Positions 1 through 9,639 of a DNA stretch of 55,157 nt are shown piece after piece. Below the pieces are notes generated by a model. The model was given only the letters and a program-made list of their open reading frames with translations. It was not told where the DNA came from and searched no databases. Position numbers and translations under genes: made by a program. How positions within the stretch are numbered: the stretch's first letter is position 1; every line of letters starts with the position of its first letter. This stretch comes from Branchiostoma floridae (lineage: Eukaryota > Chordata > Leptocardii > Amphioxiformes > Branchiostomatidae), in assembly GCF_000003815.2 (NCBI RefSeq), contig NC_049989.1:22102136-22157292 (forward strand). Direction: 5' to 3'.

Positions 1-420
1 ATCTACGCGACTCAATCGCTGCTTGGAGAGTAGGAGGCCGTGTAACACAATAAGAAAGTAATTTCCGTCAAATCTAATGCAGGCTATTCTGAGGCCTGAC
101 TTTGTATTGACATCCTACAAACAATAACGCTGTATCTGCACATGTAATTACTCCCTACCAAGTACAGTTACTAATTCCGCACCTAGTACTTTATGTACAT
201 TATATGCTGAAATAAAGGTAGTACTTTCGTTAACAAGTGTCCACAGACTTAGACACTGTAATGTTTATTTTTTACTTACATCTATTTACTAACCTGTACA
301 TTATCTATTTGTACACTAATGATTATGCTATGCCCGGAGTGTTTAACTTGATGAAGAATTGTGAAATAAGCTTGTGTTATAAGAAACAATTGATATGTAA
401 GAACACAGTTAAGTCAATAC
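1..420 (+). other. 3' flank of an upstream zinc-finger unit (segmental duplicate)
   Basis: This stretch holds no convincing gene. It matches the DNA downstream of genes A (about 3010-3640) and B (about 13440-13740): the same run of phrases recurs in order (chain ending in 'aataaaggtagtac', 'cttagacactgtaatg', 'acacagttaagtcaata'). It is therefore probably the 3' flank or 3' UTR of another C2H2 gene lying to the left of the window. An AATAAA polyadenylation-like hexamer is present near 212. Confidence 0.5.
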
Positions 421-1585
421 ATGCTGATTTCTGACAAGCAAAAAATAAAAATAAAAAAGAACTTGCACCATTTCTTATTTTCTCATGTAGTTATACAGGT
501 TAGGCAAAAACTTTCCAGTCCCCCCGACAGTCATTACAGAAATGACACACACAAAAAGAGAACAGAGAGGTCGGCACATGGGCACGACTTTTACAATGTA
601 GGCAGACCACCTCAGACATTAAATCGGGTTGCCAGGCGCAAATATAACCTTTCACCTCCAGATATGATGACCTTTCACCCCTTGACTACCTCAGAGGACG
701 CTTGCGGCTTGCGGGAAGGTAAAAATCAGCACTGGAAGCAGGTAAGGATTTGGATTGTACTGACTGACTACCTTATGGTGAAGCAGATGAGCTATAGGTC
801 ATGTCTATGGTGTATGGGGCACATTAGGACGGAATGTAAGACTTTTCGGGGTGAGAAAATTGGGGAGGGGGGCGAAGCTGCACTTCACGTCTTTCGTGGG
901 TTATTTCTGTTAGCAAACGTCTAAGATGGCAGCTATATAATCATCAAAATGAGAAGGGTTCAATAGAAACATGTAAAGCTTGACGACACATTTGCAGGTT
1001 ATGCATACGTGGTACCTTGTTGTTGTTGTTGTTGTCCTCGTTTAACGTCTATTATTTCGCTAGACGTGGCCTCTTGGTGCTGAGTAACACATGGTTTGCA
1101 TTTGAGTCAATAGTCTCTCTTGGTATTTAACTCTTGGTTCCTTGTGCTTGAGAGTTGCTGGAGGAGTACCTTTGGATGAAAATGTTGTTGTCTCTATTAT
1201 CCGCTTGTTTCGTCGGAAGATGGTCACATGTGCTGTCTTTCCTCTCTCACTGTGCTTCTTTCTCTTGTGTACTTCTCTTGCTGCTTTTTTCCAATTGGTC
1301 GGCATGCGGCACACATCTGTCGGTACACTTTCTTTCTCTCTTTTCTACATCATCCTATGTTCTTCTCCGTTCCTTTCATGAAAATGGGGGGGGGGGGGGC
1401 GTAAAAAAAAAATTTACAAGTGGGTCAGATAAAAACGTCATTACGATCCGATGGGAGTGGAGGCCGGACAGTTATTGTAGCAATTTTGCGCTTTTTTATC
1501 AGCAAAAAGAAATGCTGTGGACTGTATCATCCCATTCTTGATTGGGGGGTTCTTTCAAACTTTTTCTCCATATTTTAGGTCAAAC
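421..1585 (+). other. 5' flank of zinc-finger gene A
   Basis: No coding gene is supported here. The stretch from about 500 to 950 is repeated upstream of genes B (8775-9040) and C (13800-14260), including two or three copies of a 'gacctttcacc' phrase, so it is the shared 5' flank of the tandem unit. A poly-G run sits at 1386-1399. The region 1440-1520 is again matched upstream of gene C (14390-14470) and may be a 5' UTR exon. A polypyrimidine tract and 'tattttag' just before 1579 look like a splice acceptor shortly ahead of the start codon. Confidence 0.45.
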
Positions 1586-2602
1586 ATGGCAAAAGCAGGT
1601 AATGGGTCTCCCACTGCCGTTCCGCAGGACTTCTGTGATGGGTCTCCTACTGAAGTATTATTGGACAGAGATCCAAGCAAGCTTGAAGACACGTTGGCAG
1701 GAACCAAACCCAGTTCGGACAATCAGCCTGAAACATGTACTGGTAATACACCATTCATGTGTGGGGAGTGTGGGCACAGGACAGCTCGGAAGTCTGACTT
1801 ATCACGACACGTAAGAACTCATACTGGTGATAAACCCTACATGTGTGGGGAGTGTGGGCACAGGACAGCTCGGAAGTCTGACTTATCACGACACGTAAGA
1901 ACTCATACAGGTGAAAAACCCTTCAAGTGTAACCAGTGTGACTATTCTGCTGCAGCGAAGTTCAATTTGGACAAACATTTATCCAAACATACTGGTGATA
2001 AGCCCTACATGTGTGGGGAGTGTGGGAACAGGACAGCTGGGAAGGGTGACTTATCCAAACATATGAGAATCCACACAGGAGAAAAGCCCTACAAGTGTGA
2101 CCAGTGTGACTATTCTGCTGCACAGAAATCTACTTTGGACCAACATGTTGCCAAGCGCACTGGTGACAAACCCTACATGTGTGGGGAGTGTGGGCTCAGG
2201 ACAGTAGACAGGGGCCACCTTTCAAGACACATGAAAACTCATACCGGTGAGAAGCCCTACAAGTGTGACCAGTGTGACTATTCTGCTGTGCTGAAAACTA
2301 ACTTGGACAGACATCTAACCACACACACAGGTGAAAAGCCCTACATGTGTGATAAGTGTGGGTACAGGGCAGCTCAAAGGTCTAGCTTATCCCAACATAT
2401 GAGAACTCATATGAGCGAAAAACCCTACAAGTGTGACCAGTGTGACTATTCTGCTGCACAAAAAGCCACCTTGCACCAACATATGTCTAAACACACTGGT
2501 GATAAGCCCTACATGTGTGGGCAGTGTAGGTATAGGACAGCTCTAAAGGGTGACTTATCCAAACATATGAGAACTCATGCAGGTGAGAAAGTACATGTGT
2601 GA
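1586..2602 (+). CDS. C2H2 zinc-finger protein (gene A), ten tandem fingers
   Basis: Probable nuclear DNA-binding protein of the poly-C2H2 class; target unknown. The start ATG at 1586 follows a splice acceptor-like 'tattttag', and the N-terminus MAKAGNGSPTAV matches the starts of genes B and C, which supports it. A leader of about 55 residues without recognisable domain (no KRAB, SCAN or BTB) is followed by ten C2H2 fingers joined by TGEKP/TGDKP linkers. Fingers mostly alternate between a CGECG..R-T-A type ending HMRTH and a CDQCDYSAA type ending H-x3-H, but the first two are both of the CGECG type and nearly identical. Finger 5 ends HVAKR, so its last zinc ligand is lost. The protein ends early (338 residues) because of a small deletion at the start of an eleventh finger. 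The frame is otherwise open, so it is probably expressed. Confidence 0.85.
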   Translation: MAKAGNGSPTAVPQDFCDGSPTEVLLDRDPSKLEDTLAGTKPSSDNQPETCTGNTPFMCGECGHRTARKSDLSRHVRTHTGDKPYMCGECGHRTARKSDLSRHVRTHTGEKPFKCNQCDYSAAAKFNLDKHLSKHTGDKPYMCGECGNRTAGKGDLSKHMRIHTGEKPYKCDQCDYSAAQKSTLDQHVAKRTGDKPYMCGECGLRTVDRGHLSRHMKTHTGEKPYKCDQCDYSAVLKTNLDRHLTTHTGEKPYMCDKCGYRAAQRSSLSQHMRTHMSEKPYKCDQCDYSAAQKATLHQHMSKHTGDKPYMCGQCRYRTALKGDLSKHMRTHAGEKVHV

Positions 2603-2675
2603 GCAGTGTGAGTACCCAGCTCTGGAATCAGATGTCGCCTCGCATCTAGTTAAGCATGCAGATGAGAAACTCTAA
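2584..2675 (+). pseudogene. Frameshifted eleventh finger of gene A
   Basis: Directly after the TGA at 2600 another reading frame encodes a further finger (YMCEQCEYPALESDV..HLVKH, then a stop near 2673). The linker that should read GEKPY lacks two bases, which shifts the frame and truncates gene A. Finger-like sequence of the same type is found after genes B and C, so the ancestor very likely had one more finger. Confidence 0.7.
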
Positions 2676-3725
2676 ATGTGTACATGTATGTGGAACAAAG
2701 GGGGAAATGAATGCAAGAACGCTGAGTCCCACGCCAATATCTGGGAATAACTCACAGTTTTAAGGTTCCTTGTTTGTAACCAATCATTTGTTAAGGCTCC
2801 TTTGCAACATTCCCCTTTGGAAGGGCCTTAACCTAGGACATAAGTGCTGGAAAAAAGTGAGAAGGCTTATTTGTACTAAAGAGAATCCCTATAGATATGA
2901 TAACACTGTTCAGCTACTTACTCTTTATCAAGTACAAATGTATTTTATGTTTATGTCAAAGAAATCTACAACAGAGAGGAGCATGCTTTGTTACATGTAC
3001 TGTAAGTGAAGAATATAACGAGATGGTGTAACTCAATAAGGAAGTCATTTCTGTCAAATCTGATGCAGACTATTCTGACGCCTAATTTTGTATCGACCTA
3101 CTAGAAATGATAAAGCTGTATTTGCACATCTACTTATTCCCTACCAAGTGTAGTTACTAAGTCTGCACCAAGTATTTTATGTATATTATATCCTAAAGTA
3201 AAGCTCGACTTTAGTTAAGAAGTGTCCACAAACTTAGATAACGCTAGTTCACCTTTAACCGCAGGGTAACCTATATCCGTTCTTGTTGAAAACAACCTAT
3301 ATTGGGATATCAAGATGAAGGACGGTGTTTTCAAACTGCAATAGTTTGAAAATATTCAGCAATTTGAAAACATCGTCCAGCGATTTAATATCCCTATATA
3401 CCCTGTTTGTCAACACAACGGATATAGGGTACCCGACGGATAAAGGTGAACTAGCATTACTGTCATTTTTTTTCTTACTTATTTACTAACCTGTACACTA
3501 TATATTTGTACACTACTGATTACGCTGTTCCTGGAGTTTTAAACTTTGTAAACAATTGTGAATTAAGCTGGTGTTTAATGTAAGAACACAGTTAAGTCAA
3601 TACATGCTCATTTCTGACAAGCGAAAATAAAGATAATTGATAAAGCAACAAGCTCCATTCCTTTTCTTCTGTGGCAGATACAGGTTAGGCAACAGCTTTC
3701 CAGTCGCTCCAACGGACATTACATA
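2676..3725 (+). other. 3' flank of gene A
   Basis: No gene seen. The stretch is the duplicated 3' flank of the finger genes (compare 12960-13800 and 15640-16560). AATAAA occurs near 3627; the equivalent of a more proximal AATAAA seen in the other units has become AGTAAA near 3197. It is interrupted by a palindromic MITE and, at its right end, by a non-LTR retrotransposon. Confidence 0.5.
3243..3456. mobile_element. Palindromic MITE in the flank of gene A
   Basis: About 214 bp bounded by inverted repeats GCTAGTTCACCTTTA and TAAAGGTGAACTAGC, with the similarity continuing inwards (GGGTAACCTATATCCGTT against AACGGATATAGGGTACC). It interrupts a stretch that is continuous in the other finger-gene units ('cttagata' then 'ctgtaatg'), which shows it is an insertion. 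No coding capacity. The superfamily is not clear from the ends. Confidence 0.75.
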
Positions 3726-3761
3726 AGAGTAGAGTAGAGTAGAGTAGAGTAGAGTAGAGTA
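3726..3761. repeat. (AGAGT)n microsatellite, 3' tail of the retrotransposon
   Basis: Seven tandem AGAGT units on the + strand, which is the (ACTCT)n 3' end of the element on the - strand. Simple repeats of this kind in place of poly-A are usual for CR1/L2-type elements. A shorter run of the same motif (8095-8110) is found inside the 5' UTR. Confidence 0.8.
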
Positions 3762-3809
3762 CTTTCGGTTGGGTAGGAGACGTGCTCCAATTTGAACCGC
3801 TCTTTCGTT

Positions 3810-6800
3810 TCAGCATACAGTCATTGTTGGTTTATGAGGTTTGTCCAGCGCTCTGTAGTTGAACATGATGGGATGGTTTTCCATGGCTCTGTCTAACCTC
3901 GATTTAAAACTATTGACAGTAGGTGCTGTAACTACTTCTTCGGGAAGTGCATTCCACCACGGCACTACTCTGTTGCTAAAAAAGTCGTGTCTTTTGTTGG
4001 TGTTTGACAATGGCCTTGATAGACGTAGGCTATGCCCTCTCGTTCTTCCATCCTTCTTGATTTCTGGTATGCATGGCTCGGTGTCGTATAATCCGTGTAT
4101 GTATTTGTAAGTGTTGATGAGGTCGCCTCTGAGTCTCCTGTACAGTAGGGTAGGGAGTTTAAGGGTTCTAAGCCTTTGCTCGTATGTGAGATCCCTCAGT
4201 CCAGGGACTCTCTTAGTTGCGCGTCTTTGAATGTTTTCTATGTTGTCTGCTAGTTTCCAACTCCCAGGAGACCAAATGGGGGCCCCATACTCGACGAGAG
4301 GGCGTACTAGGGATTTAAAAAGGGTGATGAAGACTTCTCTATCAATGTATCGGAAAGTTCTCCAGAGCAGCCCTGTCATCTGATTTCCCTTGGAAGCTAT
4401 TGACAGGATATGAGCTTCAAAACTTAGGTTTCTGTCCACTTTGATGCCAANNNNNNNNNNNNNNNNNNNNNNNNNNNNNNNNNNNNNNNNNNNNNNNNNN
4501 NNNNNNNNNNNNNNNNNNNNNNNNNNNNNNNNNNNNNNNNNNNNNNNNNNCTCCAAGTCTTAGAACAGTGCATTTATTTGGGTGGAACTTCATCTGCCAG
4601 GTCTTGCCCCAGGATGCAAACTTATCGAGGTCATCTTGTAGTGCCTCACAGTCGATAGCTTCTCTTACTGTGCGGAAGACTTTAGTATCGTCTGCGAACA
4701 GCTTGAGATCGCTTTTCACTGAGTGTGGCATATCGTTCACAAATAACAGGAACAGGACGGGACCGAGAACGCTCCCTTGTGGGACGCCGCTCGTAACTAT
4801 GGCCCATTCCGAGCATGCCTGATTTACGTGTACTCTCTGTTTTCTGTCAGTCAGAAATGACCTAATCCACTGAAGCAAAAAACCTCTGATACCGTAACTT
4901 TCCACTTTTACCAGCAATCGCTCGATGGGGACCGTAACAAACGCTTTCTGGAAATCCAGATAAATGGCGTCGATGGGGAGGTCGTTGTCAAGTGAACAAG
5001 TCCAGTTCTCTAGGCACGCCAGTAACTGTGTCGTTGTCGACCTTCCGGGTAAAAAACCGTGCTGGTGCTTGGTAAAGAGCTGGTTACTTAACATGTGCTT
5101 GACTATTCCATCTCTGACGATGCCTTCAAGGACCTTTCCTGCCACAGAGGTCAGGCATACTGGTCTGTAGTTGTTGGGTTCCTTCTTGCTCCCCTTCTTA
5201 AAGATGGGGGTAATGTGGCCCAGTTTCCAGTCTCTGGGTAGTTTACCCTCTTTTAAGGACTTGGTGTAGATCACCGACAGGGGCGTTGCCAAAACCTCAG
5301 CGAGTTCCTTTAGGACCCGAGGGTGTATAGCATCTGGTCCCATAGACTTGTTCTGATTTAATGCCTTAAGCCTTTTGCAAATGTCGGCGGGTTGTATTTC
5401 AATGTCTACTAGTTCGGCTAGGTATTCTTGTTCTTGTGCATTAGGCATTGTGTCCGTTCTTTCTTTGGTGAACACGCTAATGAAGAACCTGTTGAGTGTT
5501 TCTGCTTTTTCTTTATCTGTTGTTGCTACCCCAGAACCATCTTTCAGATCAGGTATGCTTTCTTTGGTCTTTGACTTTGAGTTCACATATTTCCAAAAGA
5601 GTTTGGGATTCTCTTTTATGTTCCTTGCCATTTGCTTCTCGTAGGTCATGATGGATTTTCTCGCAGCCCAGCGGGCCTGGTTTCTTGCTTTAGTATATTT
5701 TTTGTGATCTTCTGCAGTTTTTGTTTCTCGGTACTTTCTCCAGGCCTTGTGTTTTCTATTTAGCTTATTTGTAAACGTCCTGTTTTTCCAGGGCAACTTC
5801 ATTTTCTTCTTGGCAGTAGCTCTTGGGATATGTTTGTTTACTGCTGCCTTTGTTGTATTTGCAAACAGCTCCCAACTTTCTTCAGTATTTTTGTCGCGTA
5901 GAAGCTCAGTCCAGTTTATGTCTAAGTCCTCTGCCATCTGTTTGTAGTCTCCTTTGTTGTACTGGTAGAACTCTGGTGCATTTTGGGCTCTTTCAGCGTA
6001 GCAGTTATAGGTGAAAGACATAACGATATGGTCACTCTTGCCTATGGGTGCCTTCGTCTGAATGTCCTCTACCATGTTGCTTTCATTTGTGAAGATAAGG
6101 TCAAGGATATTGCTTTCTTGATTAGTTCTGTGTCTCGTGGGGAAGTGGACATGTTGGTAAAGATACGCATCTTTAGTGGCCTCTAGGAACTTGTTCCCTT
6201 CACTGCTGTCGGAGATTGCTACCCCCACACCGTCTTTCCAGCGTATATTGGGATAGTTGAAGTCGCCAAGTAATAACAGATGTGTGTATCCCCATGTGTT
6301 ACAGTTTGTCACCATTTTGTTTAACTTCTCGTTGTTAGTCTTCGTTGAGTTTGGACTCCGGTAGACCGCCAAGATCAGTAGCCTATCATTCTGGTTTAGG
6401 TTGATCTCGACCATCACGGTCTCGTCAGTCAGATCAGAGGGCGAGCCTAATAATTTTACTGTATTGGGCTCCATTGCACTCAAACCGTCCTTTGTATGTA
6501 CCGCTATACCCCTAACCCTTTCTTGCTCTGCGTTTGTAAAGAGGTTATAGCCAGCAATACCTACATCCGTTTTTGTCATACAAAATCTTGAGTTTTTGGG
6601 GTTCGTTTCGGTGGTCACAATGATATCTGGTTGGATCTCCTCAATAGTGGCCAAGAATTCTGTTTTCTTATTCGTTAAACAGTCAATATTGGTATACATA
6701 ACAGTAAGTTGTTTGCTTTTTGGAAACTTTGCTTTCTTGCTATCTTTACTCTCATGTGTGATGTCCAGTAGTCTTATGTCTCGATGTTTTCTTCCAGGTT

Positions 6801-6966
6801 GTGTGTTGCTGAGACGACCTTCATCTTTTTTATTTTGAGATTCCAGGGAGGGCCCCTCACTCGGTATTTCCAGTTGCCCTCCTCGACCTGGTTTTTTTCT
6901 AGCTCTTTTGCCTCTTGCACTTTTTTTCTTATCAGGTCTCGGTCCTCTTTGTTTAAGTCGTCGCAT
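3810..6966 (-). CDS. Retrotransposon ORF2: endonuclease and reverse transcriptase (gap inside)
   Basis: Two reading frames separated by the N gap at 4451-4550 together form one ORF2 polyprotein. The N-terminal part is an APE-type endonuclease: YTNIDCLTNK, TTETN, AVYRSPNS, LLGDFNYP, NILDLIFTN and the SDH box are all visible. The central part is a reverse transcriptase with PIFKKG..NYRP, motif A IYLDFQKAF, motif B GVPQGSVLGP and the catalytic LFADDTKVF. The C-terminal part beyond the gap (FKSLVRPLVEYGAPIWSP..; ..FFSNRVVPWWNALPEEVV) is typical of CR1/L2-like ORF2 ends. Motif A continues FV where FD is usual, a change at a strongly conserved position. The product would copy the element RNA at a nicked target. 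The ORF begins inside ORF1 (overlap about 190 bp), so the true start may lie further downstream. Confidence 0.85.
4451..4550. other. Assembly gap (100 N)
   Basis: Exactly 100 N; the length is probably nominal. It interrupts retrotransposon ORF2, and the frame changes across it, so the true missing length is unlikely to be 100. Confidence 0.98.
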
Positions 6967-7920
6967 ACACTTAAGGTGTTGAAAGGTTGGTCTGCGTTTC
7001 TAAGCCTACCCAGCCTAGACATGATCTTTCTTTTGTCTTCCTTCTTTTCTAGTACTACCTTGAGTGGTCTCGGTGTAGAGTCCTCTCTTTTCTTTCCAAG
7101 CCTTGTGGTAGATTTTATTTCTATCTTCCCAAGTTCTAGTGATTCAGCAAACATGCGTTCTATGAGGTTCTTGTCGTGGGACGATCTTAGCTTGATCTCA
7201 CTGTAGCTGGACTCTGGCAGTCTGTGAATTATCAGGTTTTGTTCTCGGTTTTCGCGTTCTAGTTCTTCTCGTTTTTGTTCGACAATGACTTTCTTTACTA
7301 TATTTGTTACGTGGCCTGAGCCGGTGTCTCGGGTTTCAGTCATCTTCTTGTCAAAGAGACTACTCCATTGTCGTGTTGTTGTTTCAGGTACATCGGTTGC
7401 TATTTTACTTGTTTGTTCCTTTACTACCTCCAATTTAGTCACCATTTGCTACTGATATCTTCGTTGGTCTTGATTTTGTTTTCGATTGCATCTAGCCTTT
7501 TTAGAATTGTTTCTAACATAGTGTTGTTGCCTCCTGGTCCCATGTTGTCTGTTCTAGTGTCTATCCCTTCTTTGCAGAATTTCTGCACATTTCTTTTACA
7601 TCCTCCACAGAACCAACACACGTCATCACGCTGTAGCTTTCTTAGTGCCTTGAATTCTACTTGAGTTAAGGTTGTACATGCTAAGCAAAAATGCTTGTCA
7701 CATCCGTCACAGTACAGGTTAAAGCTTGACATCCCTCCTCATCTCTTAGAGTCTTATTACATTTATTACAGTTCCAAATTACAGATTCATCTAGTGTAGT
7801 TGTGGGATCCCTTTCTTGGGTATCACTCATACTGCCTAATCCTTTTTTCCTGGGTTTCCCCTTCTTAGAGGGGGAGGTAGCATACCGTCCCCCTTGTACT
7901 AGGGGTTCTTTTTCATTCAT
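6774..7920 (-). pseudogene. Retrotransposon ORF1, broken into three frames
   Basis: Read on the - strand, three overlapping frames (7920-7681, 7732-7439 and 7445-6774) make sense as one protein. The first ends in a C-x2-C pair (NCNKC), the second continues with CDGCDKHFCLAC and CWFCGGC, completing a PHD-like zinc module, and the third is a charged, coiled-coil-like region with an ORF1-type nucleic-acid-binding segment (REQNLIIHRLPES..). The switch between frames one and two lies near 7730 in a run of G; frames two and three meet at an overlapping ATGGTGA near 7440, which could be a real stop-start or a second indel. The protein would bind element RNA in the RNP. Confidence 0.65.
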
Positions 7921-8191
7921 GGGTACAGTGCATAAATGTGTGATACTTGCGTTTTCGGTTATGCGTGGCCATAGTAGTGTCGTCGCTGGGTGTTTCCTTA
8001 TTGTCCGTCGTTGTCTTCAATTGTGTGATTCGTCGCTCTTTCCTGCAGCAGCTGACAAATTTCTTCTGGGCTTTTATCTGAGTCCGGTTTGAAGATACTC
8101 TACTCTACTCCGTTGCTTGTCTACCGCTTGTAAGTTTTTGTGTTGAATCACTTGAGGGCTTTTCCCACCCTGGAAATTTCTCGGTTGGCTT

Positions 8192-8345
8192 CCCCCTTTG
8201 TCCTCTTCTGCTACGCCTGGTAGCCTTTACCCTCTTCTGCTACGCCTGGTAGCCTTTATCCACTTCTGCTACGCCTGGTAGCCTTTATCCACTTCTGCTA
8301 CGCCTGGTAGCCTTTATCCACTTCTGCTACGCCTGGTAGCCTTTC
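8192..8345. repeat. 29-bp tandem repeat in the retrotransposon 5' UTR
   Basis: About five copies of a 29-bp unit containing CTTCTGCTACGCCTGGTAGC, with copy starts at 8221, 8250, 8279, 8308 and 8337. The block is flanked on both sides by a diverged GC-rich phrase (GGGGCTTTTCCCGCCCGGG) near 8155, 8355 and 8405. In the element's orientation it lies in the 5' UTR, where tandem monomers can carry promoter activity in other non-LTR families. Confidence 0.85.
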
Positions 8346-8545
8346 ACAGTCGGGGCTTTTCCCGCCCGGGAAAATTAAATCCGTTTCAAGACCTTGCCGG
8401 TTGGGGCTTTTCCTGCCCGGGAAACTTTCCACTTCAGGCTGTCCCAAAGTTGCTGCCTCTGTGTAGACTCGTCTGTCCGCAAAACGGTAGGTTCAGGTGA
8501 AAAGAAACCAGGGGGATTTTGTCCTCGGTGGCCTAGTAAAATTTT

Positions 8546-8562
8546 CAAAATGGCGGCGGGGA
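8546..8562 (-). promoter_or_regulatory. YY1-like site in the retrotransposon 5' UTR
   Basis: On the - strand the sequence CCCGCCGCCATTTTG matches the YY1 core CCGCCATNTT and lies near the 5' end of the element. A YY1 site close to the 5' end is known for mammalian L1; a role here is inference from the match alone. Confidence 0.35.
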
Positions 8563-9043
8563 AGTGTTAGCACATGTCCCAGGCCTAAACGTTCGTCAAA
8601 ATACTAAAATTTTCAAAATGCCTACCTAAAAACTTGGTAAAAAAGACCCTAACACTATAGTTTACTAAAATAACTTGACAGAGAATCAATTTGGGGCTAA
8701 AAACTAGGCGAAACACAATAAAAAAGTAGTCGGTAGTCGAGAGCAGTTCCAGACACGTCTTCCTTCGTCAATCACGCATGCGCATAAAGGTCACAAACAA
8801 AATAAGAACAGAACGGTCAAGATATGGTTATGACTTTTACAATGTAGGCAGACTATCTTAGACACTAAATCGGAATACCAGGCGCAATGATGACCTTTCA
8901 CATCCAAATAAATTGACCTTTCACCCCTTGGCTAACCCTCACAGGACGCCGGACGCTTCTGGCATTGCATTGTGTGAAGGCTTCTGGCATTGTGTGAAGG
9001 TAAAATAATCACTGGAAGCAGGTAGGAACTGGAATTATGCCAA

Positions 9044-9143
9044 NNNNNNNNNNNNNNNNNNNNNNNNNNNNNNNNNNNNNNNNNNNNNNNNNNNNNNNNN
9101 NNNNNNNNNNNNNNNNNNNNNNNNNNNNNNNNNNNNNNNNNNN
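9044..9143. other. Assembly gap (100 N)
   Basis: Exactly 100 N, adjacent to a minisatellite that probably caused the break in the assembly. Confidence 0.98.
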
Positions 9144-9375
9144 AAAATCTGGATTGGACAGGCGGTTGGGTCAGGGAAATCTGGAATGGAAGGGGGTTGG
9201 GTCAGGAAAATCTGGATTGGACAGGTCAGGGAAATCTGGATTGGATAGGGGGGTTGGGTCAGGTTAATCTGGATTGGACAGGGGGTTGGGTGAAAAGAAT
9301 GAAATTGGATTGGACCCGGGGGTGGGTGTTTCAAACATCTGGATCGGACAGGGGATGGGTCAGAAGCTGGATTGA
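9144..9375. repeat. GGATTGGACAGG..GGTTGGGTCAGG minisatellite
   Basis: About seven imperfect units of 25-35 bp built on GGATTGGACAGG and GGTTGGGTCAGG. The array directly abuts the N gap, so its true length is unknown. It lies in the upstream flank of gene B. Confidence 0.85.
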
Positions 9376-9639
9376 GACCTCTTCCACCCCACCCCCCTCC
9401 CCACACCCCCTTCTCAAACATTTTTGGAACAGCCCATCTGTGTTCATTAAAGCCCATTTATAATAATGAAGTACAGGTTTGTTACTACTGATGTAATTAC
9501 TAGTATGATATTGGAGGGTGGACAGATGTAACCGCTTCCCATTTTTGGTATTGTAAGAAAAATACTCATGACGATTCTGGATTGGAGTGTTTCATGTTTT
9601 CAAAACTTTTTGTCCATTAGGTTCATCATTAGGTTAGAC

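Larger units (their letters stand above)
3726..8772 (-). mobile_element. Non-LTR retrotransposon, CR1/Jockey-like, about 5 kb
   Basis: Both boundaries are set by comparison with the uninterrupted flank of gene C at about 13830 ('cattacataaaggtcac'): the left junction falls after 'cattacataa' near 3725 and the right junction before 'cataaaggtc' near 8773, leaving a possible 5-bp target duplication CATAA. Read on the - strand, the order is a 5' UTR of about 850 bp with tandem repeats, ORF1 (PHD-like zinc motif then a charged region), ORF2 (endonuclease plus reverse transcriptase) and a 3' (ACTCT)n tail. ORF1 is frameshifted and ORF2 contains an assembly gap, so this copy is probably not active. 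The clade is inferred from domain order, not from a tree. Confidence 0.8.
8775..9639 (+). other. 5' flank of zinc-finger gene B
   Basis: The stretch 8775-9040 matches the 5' flanks of genes A and C. It then runs into an assembly gap and a GT-rich minisatellite that the other units do not have. 'ttgtccattag' near 9610-9620 gives a plausible splice acceptor before the start codon. Confidence 0.45.

Noticed and set aside
421-924. 167-codon open frame upstream of gene A
   Set aside because: The same region in the flanks of B and C is not open in this frame, so it is not conserved coding sequence.
8150-8415. GGGGCTTTTCC motifs as NF-kB sites
   Set aside because: They only loosely fit the consensus and are part of a repeated GC-rich retrotransposon segment; no support for binding.
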